The notes below the pieces were generated by a model. The model was not told the origin of the DNA. It did no database searches and saw nothing but the letters and a program-made list of their open reading frames with translations. Positions 44,549 through 54,858 of a stretch of DNA of 64,000 bases are shown piece after piece (positions within the stretch are counted from its first letter, which is position 1; each line of letters opens with the position of its first letter). The translations under genes and the position numbers were made by a program. Source of the DNA: Corynebacterium sputi DSM 45148 (lineage in GTDB: Bacteria; Actinomycetota; Actinomycetes; Mycobacteriales; Mycobacteriaceae); contig NZ_ATYV01000001.1 in NCBI RefSeq assembly GCF_000427865.1, positions 1-64,000 on the forward strand, written 5' to 3'.

Positions 44549-45255
44549 CGAGACTCCTTTCGGGTGGTATCAGTGGTGTTTGCGGTGGTCATGAATCGGG
44601 TGATCTTGTCCAGTGCCTCGTCCATCGGGTCGTCCGGGGAGGTGCTGTACAACGCGGCGTTGCCGGCGATCAATCGGGAGAGGTTGGCGATGAGGACAGC
44701 CTCTTCCTCGACGGTCATGTCCGGGCAGCGGCGCATGTCCGAATGCGTCTCCAGGTGTGCGAGGACTGCGTCATTGATCGCGAGCCTTCCGGTCTCAAAT
44801 CCGAGGAACCAGATCCTGGCCAGGGCGGGTTCGGACTGGATGATTTCTTTTCGCATATTGCGCAGTCGGCGGTGCCGGGAGACGGGGTCTTCCAAGTCGG
44901 TATCGCCGGAGTACGGCTCCGAGATAAGTTCGCCGATCATTCCCAGGATCGCCTGGAGCGGGTCTTGCGCGGGGCCATCTCTAAAGGACCGCAGAGTGTC
45001 AGGCCTCGGGGTGAGGCCGTCGCCGAAGATCGCGGTGTCCTTGGAGTCGAAGTAGTTGAAGAATGTTCTCCTGCTAATTCCGGCGCCGGAGCAGATGTCC
45101 TCGACGGTGACGTTGTCGTATCCGAGCTTCAAAACCAGTTCTGTGGCTGAGTCCTCGATAGACCGCCGGGTGTCCCTCCGCTTCTTTTCGCGGAGCCCGA
45201 CGGCGTCGCCGTTGCACTTCTCCGGTTCGGAGCAGGTGCCGTCATTTATTGCCAT
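44545..45255 (-). CDS. TetR-family transcriptional regulator of the efflux group
   Basis: 236-residue repressor. The N-terminal helix-turn-helix is KRRDTRRSIEDSATELVLKLGYDNVTVEDICSGAGISRRTFFNYFDSKD, in the order typical of TetR proteins that guard efflux pumps (AcrR-like). The C-terminal domain carries the ligand pocket and dimer helices. A 15-residue Cys-containing head precedes the HTH. It overlaps the MFS start downstream and lies 51 bases after the MMPL stop. Putative operator sequence stands right before its start. Confidence 0.88.
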   Translation of the reverse strand: MAINDGTCSEPEKCNGDAVGLREKKRRDTRRSIEDSATELVLKLGYDNVTVEDICSGAGISRRTFFNYFDSKDTAIFGDGLTPRPDTLRSFRDGPAQDPLQAILGMIGELISEPYSGDTDLEDPVSRHRRLRNMRKEIIQSEPALARIWFLGFETGRLAINDAVLAHLETHSDMRRCPDMTVEEEAVLIANLSRLIAGNAALYSTSPDDPMDEALDKITRFMTTANTTDTTRKESR

Positions 45256-45257
45256 GA

Positions 45258-45286
45258 GTGCAAACTTACACCCTGTGCAAAAAGTT
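45258..45286. promoter_or_regulatory. Putative TetR operator before the TetR-MFS genes
   Basis: Two direct repeats of GTGCAAA (45258-45264 and 45275-45281) and an AACTT/AAGTT inverted pair (45263-45267 and 45282-45286) lie 3-31 bases upstream of the TetR start. The position suits autoregulation. The match to a particular operator is not known. Confidence 0.4.
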
Positions 45287-45306
45287 GGGTGGTTGATGTG
45301 GCTACA

Positions 45307-47412
45307 TCAGGCGGTGATGTCCGACACCTCGTCCGAGCGGTCCTGGTTGCTGCGATCGGTCGGCTTCGACGGCCACCACATTTTGTCGCCCATCAGGGAG
45401 AACAGCGACGGCACAACCAAGGTGCGGACCAGGAAAGTGTCGAGGAGGATGCCGAGGCCCACCACGATGCCGACCTGGCCAAGTGTGATGAGCGGCAGGA
45501 CACCGAGCACCGCGAACACTGAGGCGAGCACCAAGCCCGCTGATGTGATGACAGCGCCGGTCAATCCGACCGCTCGGACCATGCCGTCGCGGGTGCCGTA
45601 TTCCGGTCGTTCCTCACGCGCCCGCAATACCAGGAACATCGTGTAGTCGATACCCAAAGCAATGAGGAAGATGAGGGAGTACAACGGCACCGAGATATCC
45701 AATGCGGGGAACCCGAAGATGTTCGTGGACACCCAGGCGCCCAGTCCCAGCGCCGCCGCGGACGACAGCGCCGTCGCGCACACGAGTAAGACGGGAGCCA
45801 GCACAGACCGCAGGATCACCATGAGCAGGATCAGCACCGCAGCGAGAATCAGGGGGATGATCAGTAGCGTGTCCCGGTAGGTGCCGTCGCGCTCGTCTAG
45901 GCTTTCCGCGCTAGTGCCGCCGACAACGGCATCGCCGTTGGCGCCGTGGACCGCTTCACGCAGATCGGTGATCTGCTCAAAAGCCTCGCTTGACGACGGC
46001 GCGTAGTCTCCAAAGACCGTGAACTGCACCAACGACCCATCTTCGGAGGTGCTTGGCTCTCCCCGCATCTGGGTGCCATTTACTGACTCGATGGCCTGGG
46101 CGACCTGGTCGGTGGAGCTCGTCGGTGCGATCACCGTGATCGGAGTGAGCTCGCCGGCGGCGCCGCGGTCCTCAATGATGAACTGGCCGTCAGCAGCTTC
46201 AGATTCGGTGCGGAATTGCTCTGTAGTTGACAGACCGACGGAGGTTCCCACCGCACCGGCAGCGAGACCAATGAGAACTGCCATCATTACAACGAGCACG
46301 ATCGCCGGACGTGTCGACACCTTCTCTGCGACCGTGTGCCAGGGGCTCTTCTTCTCGGCGTTATCACCGGCCTTCGGGATGAACGGCCAGAACAGCTTCG
46401 GTCCGCAGATCGCGAGGGCTGCAGGAAGGAAGATCAACGCGTAACCCAAAGCGATCAACAGGCCAATGGCTAGGGATGCGCCCAGATCGCGATAGCTGGG
46501 GACTGTGGCCAGCAGCAGCGCGAGCAGTGCCACCACGACGGTGATGTTCGACGCGATGATCGCCGGCCGTGCCGCTCGGGTCGCAGTGGACAGAGCCTGC
46601 CGGTGGTCGTTTGTGACCCTAAGTTCCTCGCGGTACCTACTGATGAGCAGAAGCGCGTAGTTTGTACCGGCACCGAAGACTAGGACGGACAAAATTCCCG
46701 TGGTGGAGCCGTCTGCCTCCAACGGTGTGTACTCGGCCACGAGACCAACTGTCGCGGCCGCAGCCCGGTCAGCCAGCGCCACCGAGATCAGTGGCACCAG
46801 CCACAGCACCGGCGAACGGTAGGTGAGGATCAACAGCACCGCAACCACAGCCGCCGAGATCGCCAACAGACGGAAGTTCGCGCCATCAAATGCCGAAGCA
46901 GTGTCACCGGCGAAACCGGCGGGACCGGTCACGTAGAGGTCGACTCCCTCGGGAAGGTCGTTGGCTCCGGCCTCCCTCATATCGGCGATGATGTCGCTCA
47001 AATCCAGACCCGTGACATCCGCAGGCAGGAGGATGGTGGAGATCCACGCCTCCGAGGAGTCATCCAGCGGCACTGGGGGACTAGCCTGCTCCGCCTCTGG
47101 TCCGGCCGCTGTGACAAGAGCCTCGGTGACCGGCTGCAATTCGGTGATCTGATCTCCGGACAGAGCCGCCCCGTCGTCCCGCACGAACAGAGCGATGGCA
47201 GGCAGCGCGTCGCCTTCGCTGAACTGCTCCGACAATTCTCGCACCTGCATTGACTCCGACTCCAGAGGAAGCGTCCGCGGGGCGCCCGCTTCGTCTGTGG
47301 ACCCTGACAGTGCCGTCAGTCCGGCCATCAGACCGATACCGAGCACCACCGCCACCCAGGACCAGAGTTTCGAACCGACGAAGGGAATTTCCTTGGTCCC
47401 GGAACCGGACAT
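45307..47412 (-). CDS. MMPL family transporter
   Basis: 701-residue RND-type membrane protein with two repeats, each having one N-terminal membrane segment, a large extracytoplasmic loop and about five clustered segments. The first cluster contains RLLAISAAVVAVLLILTYRS and SVLVFGAGTNYALLLISRYREEL; the second contains FLIALGIDYTMFLVLRAREE. Both have the GxxYxLLLxxR/GIDYTMFLxxRxRE motif of MMPL proton relays. ATG 47412 has GGGGGTAG upstream and lies 5 bases after the aldo/keto reductase stop. It has no MmpL3-type C-terminal tail, so export of small molecules or lipids rather than trehalose monomycolate is likely. Confidence 0.88.
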   Translation of the reverse strand: MSGSGTKEIPFVGSKLWSWVAVVLGIGLMAGLTALSGSTDEAGAPRTLPLESESMQVRELSEQFSEGDALPAIALFVRDDGAALSGDQITELQPVTEALVTAAGPEAEQASPPVPLDDSSEAWISTILLPADVTGLDLSDIIADMREAGANDLPEGVDLYVTGPAGFAGDTASAFDGANFRLLAISAAVVAVLLILTYRSPVLWLVPLISVALADRAAAATVGLVAEYTPLEADGSTTGILSVLVFGAGTNYALLLISRYREELRVTNDHRQALSTATRAARPAIIASNITVVVALLALLLATVPSYRDLGASLAIGLLIALGYALIFLPAALAICGPKLFWPFIPKAGDNAEKKSPWHTVAEKVSTRPAIVLVVMMAVLIGLAAGAVGTSVGLSTTEQFRTESEAADGQFIIEDRGAAGELTPITVIAPTSSTDQVAQAIESVNGTQMRGEPSTSEDGSLVQFTVFGDYAPSSSEAFEQITDLREAVHGANGDAVVGGTSAESLDERDGTYRDTLLIIPLILAAVLILLMVILRSVLAPVLLVCATALSSAAALGLGAWVSTNIFGFPALDISVPLYSLIFLIALGIDYTMFLVLRAREERPEYGTRDGMVRAVGLTGAVITSAGLVLASVFAVLGVLPLITLGQVGIVVGLGILLDTFLVRTLVVPSLFSLMGDKMWWPSKPTDRSNQDRSDEVSDITA

Positions 47413-47417
47413 CTTTG

Positions 47418-48503
47418 CTACCCCCGCACAGATTCCGTGGCACTCTGCCACTGGTTGATGCCGCGATCCACGGCGAAACTGTCAATCTCCCGAAGCTCAG
47501 CGTCGGTGAACTCCAGATTGCCCAATGCATCGAGACTGTCGTCGAGCTGGCGTATCGAGCTCGCACCGATCAAGGCAGAGGTAACTTCCGGCTTCCGCAA
47601 AACCCACGCAATTGCCATTTGGGCGAGGCTCTGGCCGCGCCGGGCAGCGATGTCGTTCAGTCCGCGGATCGCAGTCAGCGTGTCCTCAGAGAGGAACTCG
47701 CGATTCATTTTTCCTTCGCCAAGGCGTGAATCTTCAGGCACTCCATCGAGGTATTTCGCCGTCAACAGACCTTGGGCAAGTGCCGAGAACCCGATGATGC
47801 CGGTGCCGCCGTCGGAGCAAACGTCGAGAAGCGATTTCCCGTTCTCCCCCGGCTGTTCGATCCACCGATTGAACATGGAGTAACTCGGCTGGTGGATAGT
47901 CAGGGGAGTACCGAGGTCTTTGGCGATCGCTTGGGCGCGCTCAGTCAGATCTGCAGAGTAGGAGCTAATTCCGACGTACAAGGCCCGGCCGGAGCGCACC
48001 AAGAAATCAAGCGCCGAGATGGTCTCCTCAATCGGAGTCTCCGGGTCAGGGCGGTGGTGGTAGAAGATGTCCACGTAATCCAGGCCCATCCGCTTCAGCG
48101 AGGCGTCGCAGCTACCGACGAGGTACTTGCGGGACCCACCGAAACCGTACGGACCATCCTGCATGTACCAACCAGCCTTGGAGCTGATCACCAACTCATC
48201 GCGGTACGGCCGAAAGTCCTCTGCCATGAGCCGGCCGAAGTTCGTCTCGGCGGACCCTGGGGGCGGCCCGTAGTTGTTCGCGAGGTCGAAGTGAGTGACT
48301 CCCCGGTCGAATGCGTGCCGGAGGATCTCCCGCTGAGTGTCAATCGGGCGATCGTCTCCAAAGTTGTGCCACAGACCCAGGGATATCGCGGGCAACTTCA
48401 GTCCAGAAATACCGGAGCGGCGGTAGGGGACTGCGGCGCTTCGAGATTCGTCATAACGGGAGGACGCGGCGCGGTACACGTCCGGGAAATCAGAATTAGA
48501 CAT
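47418..48503 (-). CDS. Aldo/keto reductase, YghZ-like
   Basis: 361-residue NADPH-dependent reductase of the AKR14 (YghZ/YajO-like) type. Family marks are GLKLPAISLGLWHNFGD, the catalytic FDLANNYGPPPGSAE, SSKAGWYMQDGPYG, DIFYHHRPDPETPIEET and the NADP-binding GASSIRQLDDSL. E. coli YghZ reduces methylglyoxal and related aldehydes. ATG 48503 has AGGTGA upstream. It is the first gene of an apparent unit with MMPL (5-base gap), and then TetR and MFS. It may detoxify electrophiles, which fits the efflux context. Confidence 0.87.
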   Translation of the reverse strand: MSNSDFPDVYRAASSRYDESRSAAVPYRRSGISGLKLPAISLGLWHNFGDDRPIDTQREILRHAFDRGVTHFDLANNYGPPPGSAETNFGRLMAEDFRPYRDELVISSKAGWYMQDGPYGFGGSRKYLVGSCDASLKRMGLDYVDIFYHHRPDPETPIEETISALDFLVRSGRALYVGISSYSADLTERAQAIAKDLGTPLTIHQPSYSMFNRWIEQPGENGKSLLDVCSDGGTGIIGFSALAQGLLTAKYLDGVPEDSRLGEGKMNREFLSEDTLTAIRGLNDIAARRGQSLAQMAIAWVLRKPEVTSALIGASSIRQLDDSLDALGNLEFTDAELREIDSFAVDRGINQWQSATESVRG

Positions 48504-48551
48504 GTCACCTATTGTGCGCCGGGCCCGGTGAGTCGGCAATAACTATGACGA

Positions 48552-48580
48552 ACGCCCCCGGTCCAGAGGACCAGGGGCGT
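48552..48580 (-). terminator. Hairpin after fumC
   Basis: ACGCCCC (48552-48558) and GGTCC (48560-48564) pair with GGACC (48568-48572) and GGGGCGT (48574-48580), separated by one C/A mismatch and closed by a 3-base loop. The minus-strand tail TTCGTCATAGTTATT is only moderately T-rich. Confidence 0.6.
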
Positions 48581-48602
48581 CAGCGAAGGAAGTCTGTAGA
48601 GA

Positions 48603-50003
48603 CTAGTCGCGGTCGGTGTTGGCCATAGCCAGCACGTCCAGGCGCTTGTCCAACTCTTCCTCGGTCAGGGTTTCGCCGTCGACGAAGCCCATGTCAATCA
48701 CGGTCTGGCGGATGGTCTTGCCCTCTGCCAGAGCAGTCTTGGCGACCTTGGCTGCGTTCTCGTAGCCGATGGCGGAGTTCAGCGGTGTCACGATGGACGG
48801 GGAGGACTCAGCCAGGGTGCGCATGCGATCCTCGTTCGGCTCGATGCCGTCGATGAGGCGCTCTGCGACAACCACGGAGGTGTTGGCCAGCAGCTTGGAG
48901 GACTCCAGGACGTTGCGGGCCATCATCGGGATGTAGACGTTCAGCTCGAATGCACCGGCGGAACCGCCAGCGACGATCGCGGCGTCGTTGCCGATGACCT
49001 GGCATGCAACCTGGGTAGCGGTCTCACACAGGACCGGGTTGACCTTGCCCGGCATGATGGAGGATCCCGGCTGCAGGTCCGGCAGACGGATCTCGCCGAG
49101 ACCGGTCAGCGGGCCCGAGCCCATCCAGCGGATGTCGTTAGCGATCTTGTTCAGGGACACTGCGATGGTGCGCAGGGCGCCGGAGTACTCCACCAGTGCG
49201 TCGCGGTTAGCCTGAGCCTCGAAGTGGTTCTTAGCCTCGGACAGCTCGTCGATGTCGGTGAGGTTCTTCAGCTCCTGGGTGACCAGGGCACCGAAATCAG
49301 CCGGGGTGTTAAGGCCGGTGCCGACGGCGGTGCCGCCGATGGGGAGTTCACCGAGACGGGAGAGGGTCGCCTCAACGCGCTCGATGCCGAGCTCGATCTG
49401 GCGGGCGTAACCGCTGAACTCCTGGCCGAGGGTCACCGGGACGGCATCCATCAGGTGGGTGCGGCCGGACTTGACGACGGACTTCCATGCCTCTGCCTTG
49501 TTGGACAGGGAGGTGTGCAGGGTACGCAGTGCCGGCAGCAGGTCGCGGACGGCGTACTCGGTGGCGGCCACGTGGGTCGCGGTCGGGAACGTGTCGTTGG
49601 AGGACTGTCCCATGTTCACGTCATCGTTCGGGTGGACCTCGACACCGTTGCCCTTCGCGATGGACGCGATGACTTCGTTGGTGTTCATGTTCGAGGAGGT
49701 GCCGGAACCGGTCTGGAAGACGTCGATCGGGAACTGATCGTCATGGCTGCCGGAGGCGATTTCCTTGGCCGCGGCGATGATCGCATCAGCGCGGTCTGCG
49801 GCCAGGAGGCCCTTGTCCTTGTTCACCTGTGCACAGGCGGCCTTCAGCAGACCCATGGCGCGGATCTGAGCGGACTCGAGCGGACGGCCGGAGATGGGGA
49901 AGTTGTCGATGGCTCGCTGGGTCTGGGCGCGCCACAGCGCGTCGACCGGAACCTTGACCTCTCCCATGGTGTCGTGCTCGATGCGGTACTGCTGCTCGGT
50001 CAT
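48603..50003 (-). CDS. fumC: Fumarate hydratase, class II
   Basis: TCA-cycle fumarase, tetrameric, iron-free (466 residues). The superfamily signature [11 protein letters not shown] is intact and the substrate-binding [14 protein letters not shown] lies near residues 97-110. The catalytic histidine is in [20 protein letters not shown] 50003 ([19 protein letters not shown]) has AAAGAGG upstream. It is downstream of glpX in the same direction, separated by 171 bases, an order known from C. glutamicum and Mycobacterium. Confidence 0.97.
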   Translation of the reverse strand: MTEQQYRIEHDTMGEVKVPVDALWRAQTQRAIDNFPISGRPLESAQIRAMGLLKAACAQVNKDKGLLAADRADAIIAAAKEIASGSHDDQFPIDVFQTGSGTSSNMNTNEVIASIAKGNGVEVHPNDDVNMGQSSNDTFPTATHVAATEYAVRDLLPALRTLHTSLSNKAEAWKSVVKSGRTHLMDAVPVTLGQEFSGYARQIELGIERVEATLSRLGELPIGGTAVGTGLNTPADFGALVTQELKNLTDIDELSEAKNHFEAQANRDALVEYSGALRTIAVSLNKIANDIRWMGSGPLTGLGEIRLPDLQPGSSIMPGKVNPVLCETATQVACQVIGNDAAIVAGGSAGAFELNVYIPMMARNVLESSKLLANTSVVVAERLIDGIEPNEDRMRTLAESSPSIVTPLNSAIGYENAAKVAKTALAEGKTIRQTVIDMGFVDGETLTEEELDKRLDVLAMANTDRD

Positions 50004-50174
50004 ACGTTGCCTCTTTCGTTCAGGTTTACGTCTGAAGGTGACGGCCGGGTCCGGTGACGCTGATTATGGCGCCACGACAGGGGATTCCGGCCGGATCCAC
50101 TGGGAACGGTGTAACCCTACCAGGGGTTTCTTTCCTGGTATTGCGTGGATCACCTATCGGGGGTGAGGGTTGGC

Positions 50175-51176
50175 TTACTGGCTAAAATCGATGGTCGCGA
50201 ACTCGCGGAGCTTCTCCATCGAGTGCTCTGCTTCGATCCGGCGAATGGTGCCGGAGCGCGAGCGCATGACGATCGAACGGGTCCAAGCGCCCTTGCCTCG
50301 GTATGCCACACCACGGAGCATGTCGCCGTTGGTGATGCCGGTTGCGACGAAGTAGCAGTTGTCGCTGGCGACCAGGTCATCCAGGCCGAGGACCTGGTTA
50401 ACGTCCAGGCCGGCGTTCACGGCGTTGCTGATCTCTTCTTCGTCACGCGGGTGGAGCTTGCCCTGGATCTCGCCGCCCATGCACTTCATGGCACATGCGG
50501 TAATGACACCTTCAGGGGTGCCGCCGATGCCCATTGCGATGTCGATCGAGTTGGTGTCCTGCGCTGCGGCGACGGCACCGGCGACGTCGCCGTCGCCGAT
50601 CAGACGGACCTTGGCGCCGAGGGAACGGATGTCCCGGATGGTCTGCTCGTGGCGGGGGCGGTCAAGGATGACGACAGTGACGTCCTGCACCTGGACGCCC
50701 TTCGCCTTCGCCACGGAGCGGATGTTGTGCTCGACCGGAGCTTCGATGTCGATGGAGCCCTTAGCCTCGGGGCCAACGGCGATCTTGTCCATGTAGAACA
50801 CTGCGGAGGGGTCGTACATCGAACCGCGCTCGGCGGCAGCCAGGACAGAGATTGCGTTCGGGCGGCCCTCTGCCATCAGGGTGGTTCCGTCGATCGGGTC
50901 GACAGCGATGTCGACGTCCGGGCCGTCTCCGGTACCGACGTTCTCACCGTTGAAAAGCATCGGCGCTTCGTCCTTTTCACCCTCACCGATGACGACGACG
51001 CCGTTCATGTTCACGGTGTTGATGAGCTGACGCATGGCGTCCACGGCGGCGCCGTCACCCTCATTCTTCTGTCCTCGGCCCACCCACCGACCGGCTGCGA
51101 GTGCGGCGGATTCGGTCACGCGGACCAGCTCCATCGCAAGGTTACGGTCGGGTGCCTGTGGGGTATTGGCGGTCAT
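50175..51176 (-). CDS. glpX: Fructose-1,6-bisphosphatase, class II
   Basis: Gluconeogenic phosphatase, GlpX type (333 residues). Metal and substrate motifs are [31 protein letters not shown] and the [25 protein letters not shown] block. In corynebacteria and mycobacteria this class II enzyme is the principal FBPase, so it is probably essential for growth on acetate or lactate. The start ATG 51176 follows GGAGGCCCC; in-frame sequence to 51320 is upstream noise. The short inverted repeat TACCAGG/CCTGGTA (50118-50140) downstream is a weak terminator candidate. Confidence 0.95.
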   Translation of the reverse strand: MTANTPQAPDRNLAMELVRVTESAALAAGRWVGRGQKNEGDGAAVDAMRQLINTVNMNGVVVIGEGEKDEAPMLFNGENVGTGDGPDVDIAVDPIDGTTLMAEGRPNAISVLAAAERGSMYDPSAVFYMDKIAVGPEAKGSIDIEAPVEHNIRSVAKAKGVQVQDVTVVILDRPRHEQTIRDIRSLGAKVRLIGDGDVAGAVAAAQDTNSIDIAMGIGGTPEGVITACAMKCMGGEIQGKLHPRDEEEISNAVNAGLDVNQVLGLDDLVASDNCYFVATGITNGDMLRGVAYRGKGAWTRSIVMRSRSGTIRRIEAEHSMEKLREFATIDFSQ

Positions 51177-51410
51177 GGTCTGGGGCCTCCAGGTCAGAGA
51201 ATCAACTGGTGTTGTCGGGGCGGTACCTGCGGTGACGGCCGTTGAGCCGGTGCCTGTGGTGCCTGGCGGACGTCGGTGCACACCCACCATTACAGCGGGG
51301 GTGAGACGTACCTTAACCATTGTCCCAGTTTTAGCCTCAGAATGTGGGATCGCCCCCTCACAATGCGGGTAGGTCCGGGAGCTCTAGGAGGTCCCTGGCA
51401 TACTGTCAGC

Positions 51411-51980
51411 GTGAGTTCGGAGAAGCCCAGGATCCTGCAAGGCAGTCGCGACATCATTCTCAGCCTTCTGGTGCTGGGCGTGGTGATTTTCGTCGTTATC
51501 TTTCCGACGGGACTGTGCACCTTTAACCCCGGCGCTCCGGAGAACGGGCCGATTCCGGAGGCTGATGTTCCGACGTACCTCCAGATGGAGTCCAGCCGCT
51601 TGCCGTTCGAGATTCGGGACGTAGACATCCCGGAGGGTTGGACCGCTAACTCGACCCGCGCAACGGTCGTGGACGGACACCAGTCCTCCATCATCGGTTT
51701 TGTCACGGACAATGGCACCTTCGTGCAGTTGCTTCAGACGGACGCGCCGCTGGACGCATTGCCGAATGACGGCGAGCCGCGGACCCAGGGCGATCCCGTT
51801 GAGACTAATGGTGTGACCTGGAATGTCGACGAAGGTGTCGATGACGGCGTGCGCACCACGTGGGCCGCCGACGATGGCGACATCCGCTTCGAAATCAAGG
51901 GCTCAGCAAGCCCAGACGACTACCGCATTCTCGCTGAGAGGGCAGTCGACGCCCCGGTATACGAGGCGGACGTCAGCTAA
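51411..51980 (+). CDS. DUF4245 domain-containing membrane protein
   Basis: 189-residue protein with one N-terminal membrane segment ([22 protein letters not shown], ~14-35) and an extracytoplasmic DUF4245 domain: [21 protein letters not shown] and [18 protein letters not shown]. The start taken is GTG 51411 ([14 protein letters not shown]). A good AGGAGG lies too far upstream (about 20 bases) to decide it. It is divergent from glpX, the usual actinobacterial neighbour, and its last four bases overlap the end of the convergent xseB. Function is unknown. Confidence 0.85.
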   Translation: MSSEKPRILQGSRDIILSLLVLGVVIFVVIFPTGLCTFNPGAPENGPIPEADVPTYLQMESSRLPFEIRDVDIPEGWTANSTRATVVDGHQSSIIGFVTDNGTFVQLLQTDAPLDALPNDGEPRTQGDPVETNGVTWNVDEGVDDGVRTTWAADDGDIRFEIKGSASPDDYRILAERAVDAPVYEADVS

Positions 51981-52258
51981 CCGCTGCGCGTCGGGCCCTG
52001 GTAGCCGCCGTTATTTTCGGCGTCTGCCAGGGTCTTTTCAATGCGCTCACGAGCGCCAGCCAGCTGCTCTTCGCATCGCCGAGCCAGTGCTTCACCGCGC
52101 TCCCACAGAGCCAGGGACTCGTCGAGGCCCATCTGACCGAGCTCGAGAAGCTTCACCGTTTCGACGAGTTCGTCGCGGGCCTCCTCGTAGCTCAGCTCGT
52201 TCACCGGCCGAACTTCCTGCTCACTGCCGGTGCCTCCACCGAAGACGTTCGAGGTCAT
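51977..52258 (-). CDS. xseB: Exodeoxyribonuclease VII small subunit
   Basis: 93-residue helical subunit that binds XseA. The core is [45 protein letters not shown], with the family LEEGxxxLDESLxLWERG pattern. ATG 52258 is preceded by GGAAAGGAATGACACC. It follows xseA by 32 bases in the same direction, so they are an operon. Its stop overlaps that of the convergent DUF4245 gene. Confidence 0.94.
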   Translation of the reverse strand: MTSNVFGGGTGSEQEVRPVNELSYEEARDELVETVKLLELGQMGLDESLALWERGEALARRCEEQLAGARERIEKTLADAENNGGYQGPTRSG

Positions 52259-52290
52259 GGTGTCATTCCTTTCCTGGTTGGTGTGTGCGG

Positions 52291-53532
52291 TCAGTCCGCG
52301 GGGCGAACGCCCATGGTCGCTGCGGTGATCGATCCGTCTGATACTCGGATCCGCAACTGCGAGCCCGGTGGTGTCTGCTCGATCTGGGTGACCACCTCAT
52401 CGCCGGAGCCGTCTCGCGGCTGCACTTGCACTACGGAATAACCGCGAGCGAGTGTCGCGGCTGGGCCCAGCGCGGACACTTTGCCGCGGAGGGTGGCCAC
52501 TCGGTTCTCCTCCCGCTCAACGCGGAAGGAGATAGTGCTCCTGAGCTTCCCGACGACCTGGTCCACATCCTCCGACCTCCTCTCCACAAGCAGAGCGGGA
52601 TTAGCCAGGACTGGACGAGAACGAATTTGGTCCAGGCCGTTCGATTCTCGGTCAACCCACCGGTGCAAGGCAGCGGCTGAGCGCTCCCGAAACTCGGACA
52701 GCAGACGGCGCTCTTCCAGCACATCCGGGACCGTAATTTTCGCGGCGTCGGTAGGCGTGGCGGCGCGGATGTCTGCGACATTGTCCAGCAGGGGAGTGTC
52801 CATAGCATGACCGATCGCGGAAACCACCGGCGTCGTCGCACGACTGACGGCACGGATCAAGGCCTCTTCTGAGAATGGAAGTAGATCCTGAACGGAGCCG
52901 CCGCCGCGGGCGATGATGATGACGTCGATAAGCGGGTCTTTATCCAGCTCTTCGAGCGCTGCGAGGATCTCCGGCACGGCACGTGCCCCTTGGACAGCGG
53001 TGTTGATGACCGCGAAGTCGACTTCGGGCCAGCGGTCGCGGGACACGTTGAGGACGTCCCGCTCCGCGTCAGAGCCACGACCGGTGATCAGACCAATGCG
53101 ACGGGGGAGGAACGGGGAGGTCCGCTTCAAGCGCGGGTCGAAGAGACCTTCAGCCCCGAGCGCTTGTTTGAGCTGCTCGATTCGGGCCAGCAAAGCGCCT
53201 TCGCCAACCGGCCGGAACTCGCGGGCTTGCAAGGAAAAGGTTCCGCGGCCCTCGTAGAAACTCGGCTTGCCGTGCAGCACGACGCGATCGCCGACCCGAA
53301 GCGTGCCATCGCGCAGCAGCGAGGTGGGGCACGTTATCGGGACAGAGACGTCCGACTCCGAGTCACGCAGGGTGATGTACGACAGCTTCCACGACGGCTT
53401 GGAGTTGATCTGCGCCAACTCACCCTCGACCCAGATGCCACCGAGGCGGTGAATCCACTGCCCAACGAGGGAGTTGATCTTCCGTACGGTCACGGGATTT
53501 TCAGGGGTCGTCTCCAGACGGCCTGCGCTCAT
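52291..53532 (-). CDS. xseA: Exodeoxyribonuclease VII large subunit
   Basis: Catalytic subunit degrading single-stranded DNA from both ends (413 residues). The N-terminal OB fold is [26 protein letters not shown] to [18 protein letters not shown]. The catalytic domain has [32 protein letters not shown], the [16 protein letters not shown] motif and [15 protein letters not shown]. This is shorter than E. coli XseA (456), as usual in actinobacteria. ATG 53532 has AGGAGG upstream. In many relatives ispH lies directly beside this gene; here it does not. Confidence 0.95.
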   Translation of the reverse strand: MSAGRLETTPENPVTVRKINSLVGQWIHRLGGIWVEGELAQINSKPSWKLSYITLRDSESDVSVPITCPTSLLRDGTLRVGDRVVLHGKPSFYEGRGTFSLQAREFRPVGEGALLARIEQLKQALGAEGLFDPRLKRTSPFLPRRIGLITGRGSDAERDVLNVSRDRWPEVDFAVINTAVQGARAVPEILAALEELDKDPLIDVIIIARGGGSVQDLLPFSEEALIRAVSRATTPVVSAIGHAMDTPLLDNVADIRAATPTDAAKITVPDVLEERRLLSEFRERSAAALHRWVDRESNGLDQIRSRPVLANPALLVERRSEDVDQVVGKLRSTISFRVEREENRVATLRGKVSALGPAATLARGYSVVQVQPRDGSGDEVVTQIEQTPPGSQLRIRVSDGSITAATMGVRPAD

Positions 53533-53562
53533 CGTGCGCCTCCTGCTGGTTGGTGGACCCTG

Positions 53563-54741
53563 TTAGCGGTCACGGTAGTTGCGGGGGTCCCTGGGGTCCC
53601 GCGGGGGCTGAGGTCGGCTCGGGCGGCGAGGGTCCTCGCGCCGCGGGCGTTCCTCACGGTATCGCGGCTCCTGCTGCTGCGGTCGGCCCTGGACTGGGCG
53701 CTGACCCTGTTGCGGCGGGCGCTGTTGAGGGCGACCTTGACCACCCTGGACAGGTCGTTGGCCTTGCTGGGGGCGGCGGGGATCCTGCGCCGGACGGCGC
53801 TGGGCCTGGTAGGCGGGATCAGTCATCCGACGACGAGACTGGGCTGTCCGCGGTTCCTGCGACTGCGCTGCCGGCCGGCGCTGTGCAGGTTGGCCTTCGA
53901 CGGGGCGGCGCGGGCGGTCTTCGGGACGGACCTCTCGGGAATGACGTGCGCGCTGCCCGGCCTGCGAGGAGGGCTCTTCGCCAAGGCCGCGGGCCAGACG
54001 ATTCTGACGGCGGCGCTCTTCAGCAGCGGCGATAACTTCGCTGGCAGGACGACGTGCTCGGGTGGCATCCCTGCCTGCAGGTCTAGGTGCGGCTCCTCGA
54101 TGCTGGGCCGTAGGAGCGGACTTCTCGGCGGACTTGCCGGCACCGCTCTTTGCGCTGCCGGCTGCGGCTGCGACACCTGCAGTAGCCAGGCCTGCTGCCG
54201 TCGCGCCACCTGCGAGGCGGCTTCGAGTCTGGGCTGCGGCTCGAGACTGCGCCTGCATTCGGTGCATCTGGCGGCGCTCGTCCTTCTCCTTGGAGTCGAC
54301 CTTCTGACGGTGACTGCGGAGGTACAAGTAGCGGGCGATCGCCACGATCAGGGCCAGGACCAGCGCCGCGATCATCCACGGGAAGTGCTGGACTACTGGA
54401 TACGCCGAGGTCAGCAGCTGCGCTCGACGACCACCCGTCGTAGGCCCAGACGACATCGATGCTGCCGTGTAGGCAACGATCGGGGTGAGCACGGTGAACA
54501 TCAACGGAATCTGCGATACCGCCAATGTGAGGCCGCGCGGGTCCACCAGAGCAGTGCCTGCGACTGCCGCGAGGACAAACACCAGAAGGTATGGCATTCC
54601 CGGAACCCCGGAGGGGATAGACAACGCGAGACCGACTCCTGCAGCGGCGATCAGGAGAAGCGTGGGAGCCCAGACCGGCAGGTGCCGTAGTCCGGAAGGG
54701 GACTGGCCGCCTCGGTTGGCATTTGGAGCGTTGTCAGACAC
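53563..54741 (-). CDS. DUF6542-type membrane protein with long disordered tail
   Basis: 392-residue protein. Four hydrophobic segments occupy residues ~22-140 (for example VWAPTLLLIAAAGVGLAL and FPWMIAALVLALIVAIARYLYL), the DUF6542-like part. The remaining ~240 residues are an Arg/Gln/Pro-rich low-complexity tail with repeats such as QQGQRPVQG and RRPxQ, strongly basic. Codon use for the repeats is CAG/CGG-rich, which also creates long false frames on the other strand. It stands upstream of xseA with a 30-base gap, so the three genes may be one transcript. Function is unknown. Confidence 0.78.
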   Translation of the reverse strand: MSDNAPNANRGGQSPSGLRHLPVWAPTLLLIAAAGVGLALSIPSGVPGMPYLLVFVLAAVAGTALVDPRGLTLAVSQIPLMFTVLTPIVAYTAASMSSGPTTGGRRAQLLTSAYPVVQHFPWMIAALVLALIVAIARYLYLRSHRQKVDSKEKDERRQMHRMQAQSRAAAQTRSRLAGGATAAGLATAGVAAAAGSAKSGAGKSAEKSAPTAQHRGAAPRPAGRDATRARRPASEVIAAAEERRRQNRLARGLGEEPSSQAGQRARHSREVRPEDRPRRPVEGQPAQRRPAAQSQEPRTAQSRRRMTDPAYQAQRRPAQDPRRPQQGQRPVQGGQGRPQQRPPQQGQRPVQGRPQQQEPRYREERPRREDPRRPSRPQPPRDPRDPRNYRDR

Positions 54742-54815
54742 GGGAGCGATGTTACCGGCCGGACCGTTCCGGCGAGGCCATTAGGTCGGAGGTGGTCGCT
54801 CTAAAACGGAAGGCG

Positions 54816-54838
54816 GTGACCTCGCTGGTCGAGGTCAC
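54816..54838. terminator. Hairpin between AI-2E transporter and DUF6542 genes
   Basis: GTGACCTCG (54816-54824) pairs with CGAGGTCAC (54830-54838). The T-run is better on the plus side (CCTTTTTA) than on the minus side (CCGTTTT at a distance), yet both flanking genes are on the minus strand. Confidence 0.55.
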
Positions 54839-54858
54839 TCCCTTTTTAGGCCTTTGAC

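Noticed and set aside
51388..51393. AGGAGG as ribosome binding site of the DUF4245 gene
   Set aside because: It is about 18-20 bases from GTG 51411, too far for normal use, and no in-frame start lies closer.
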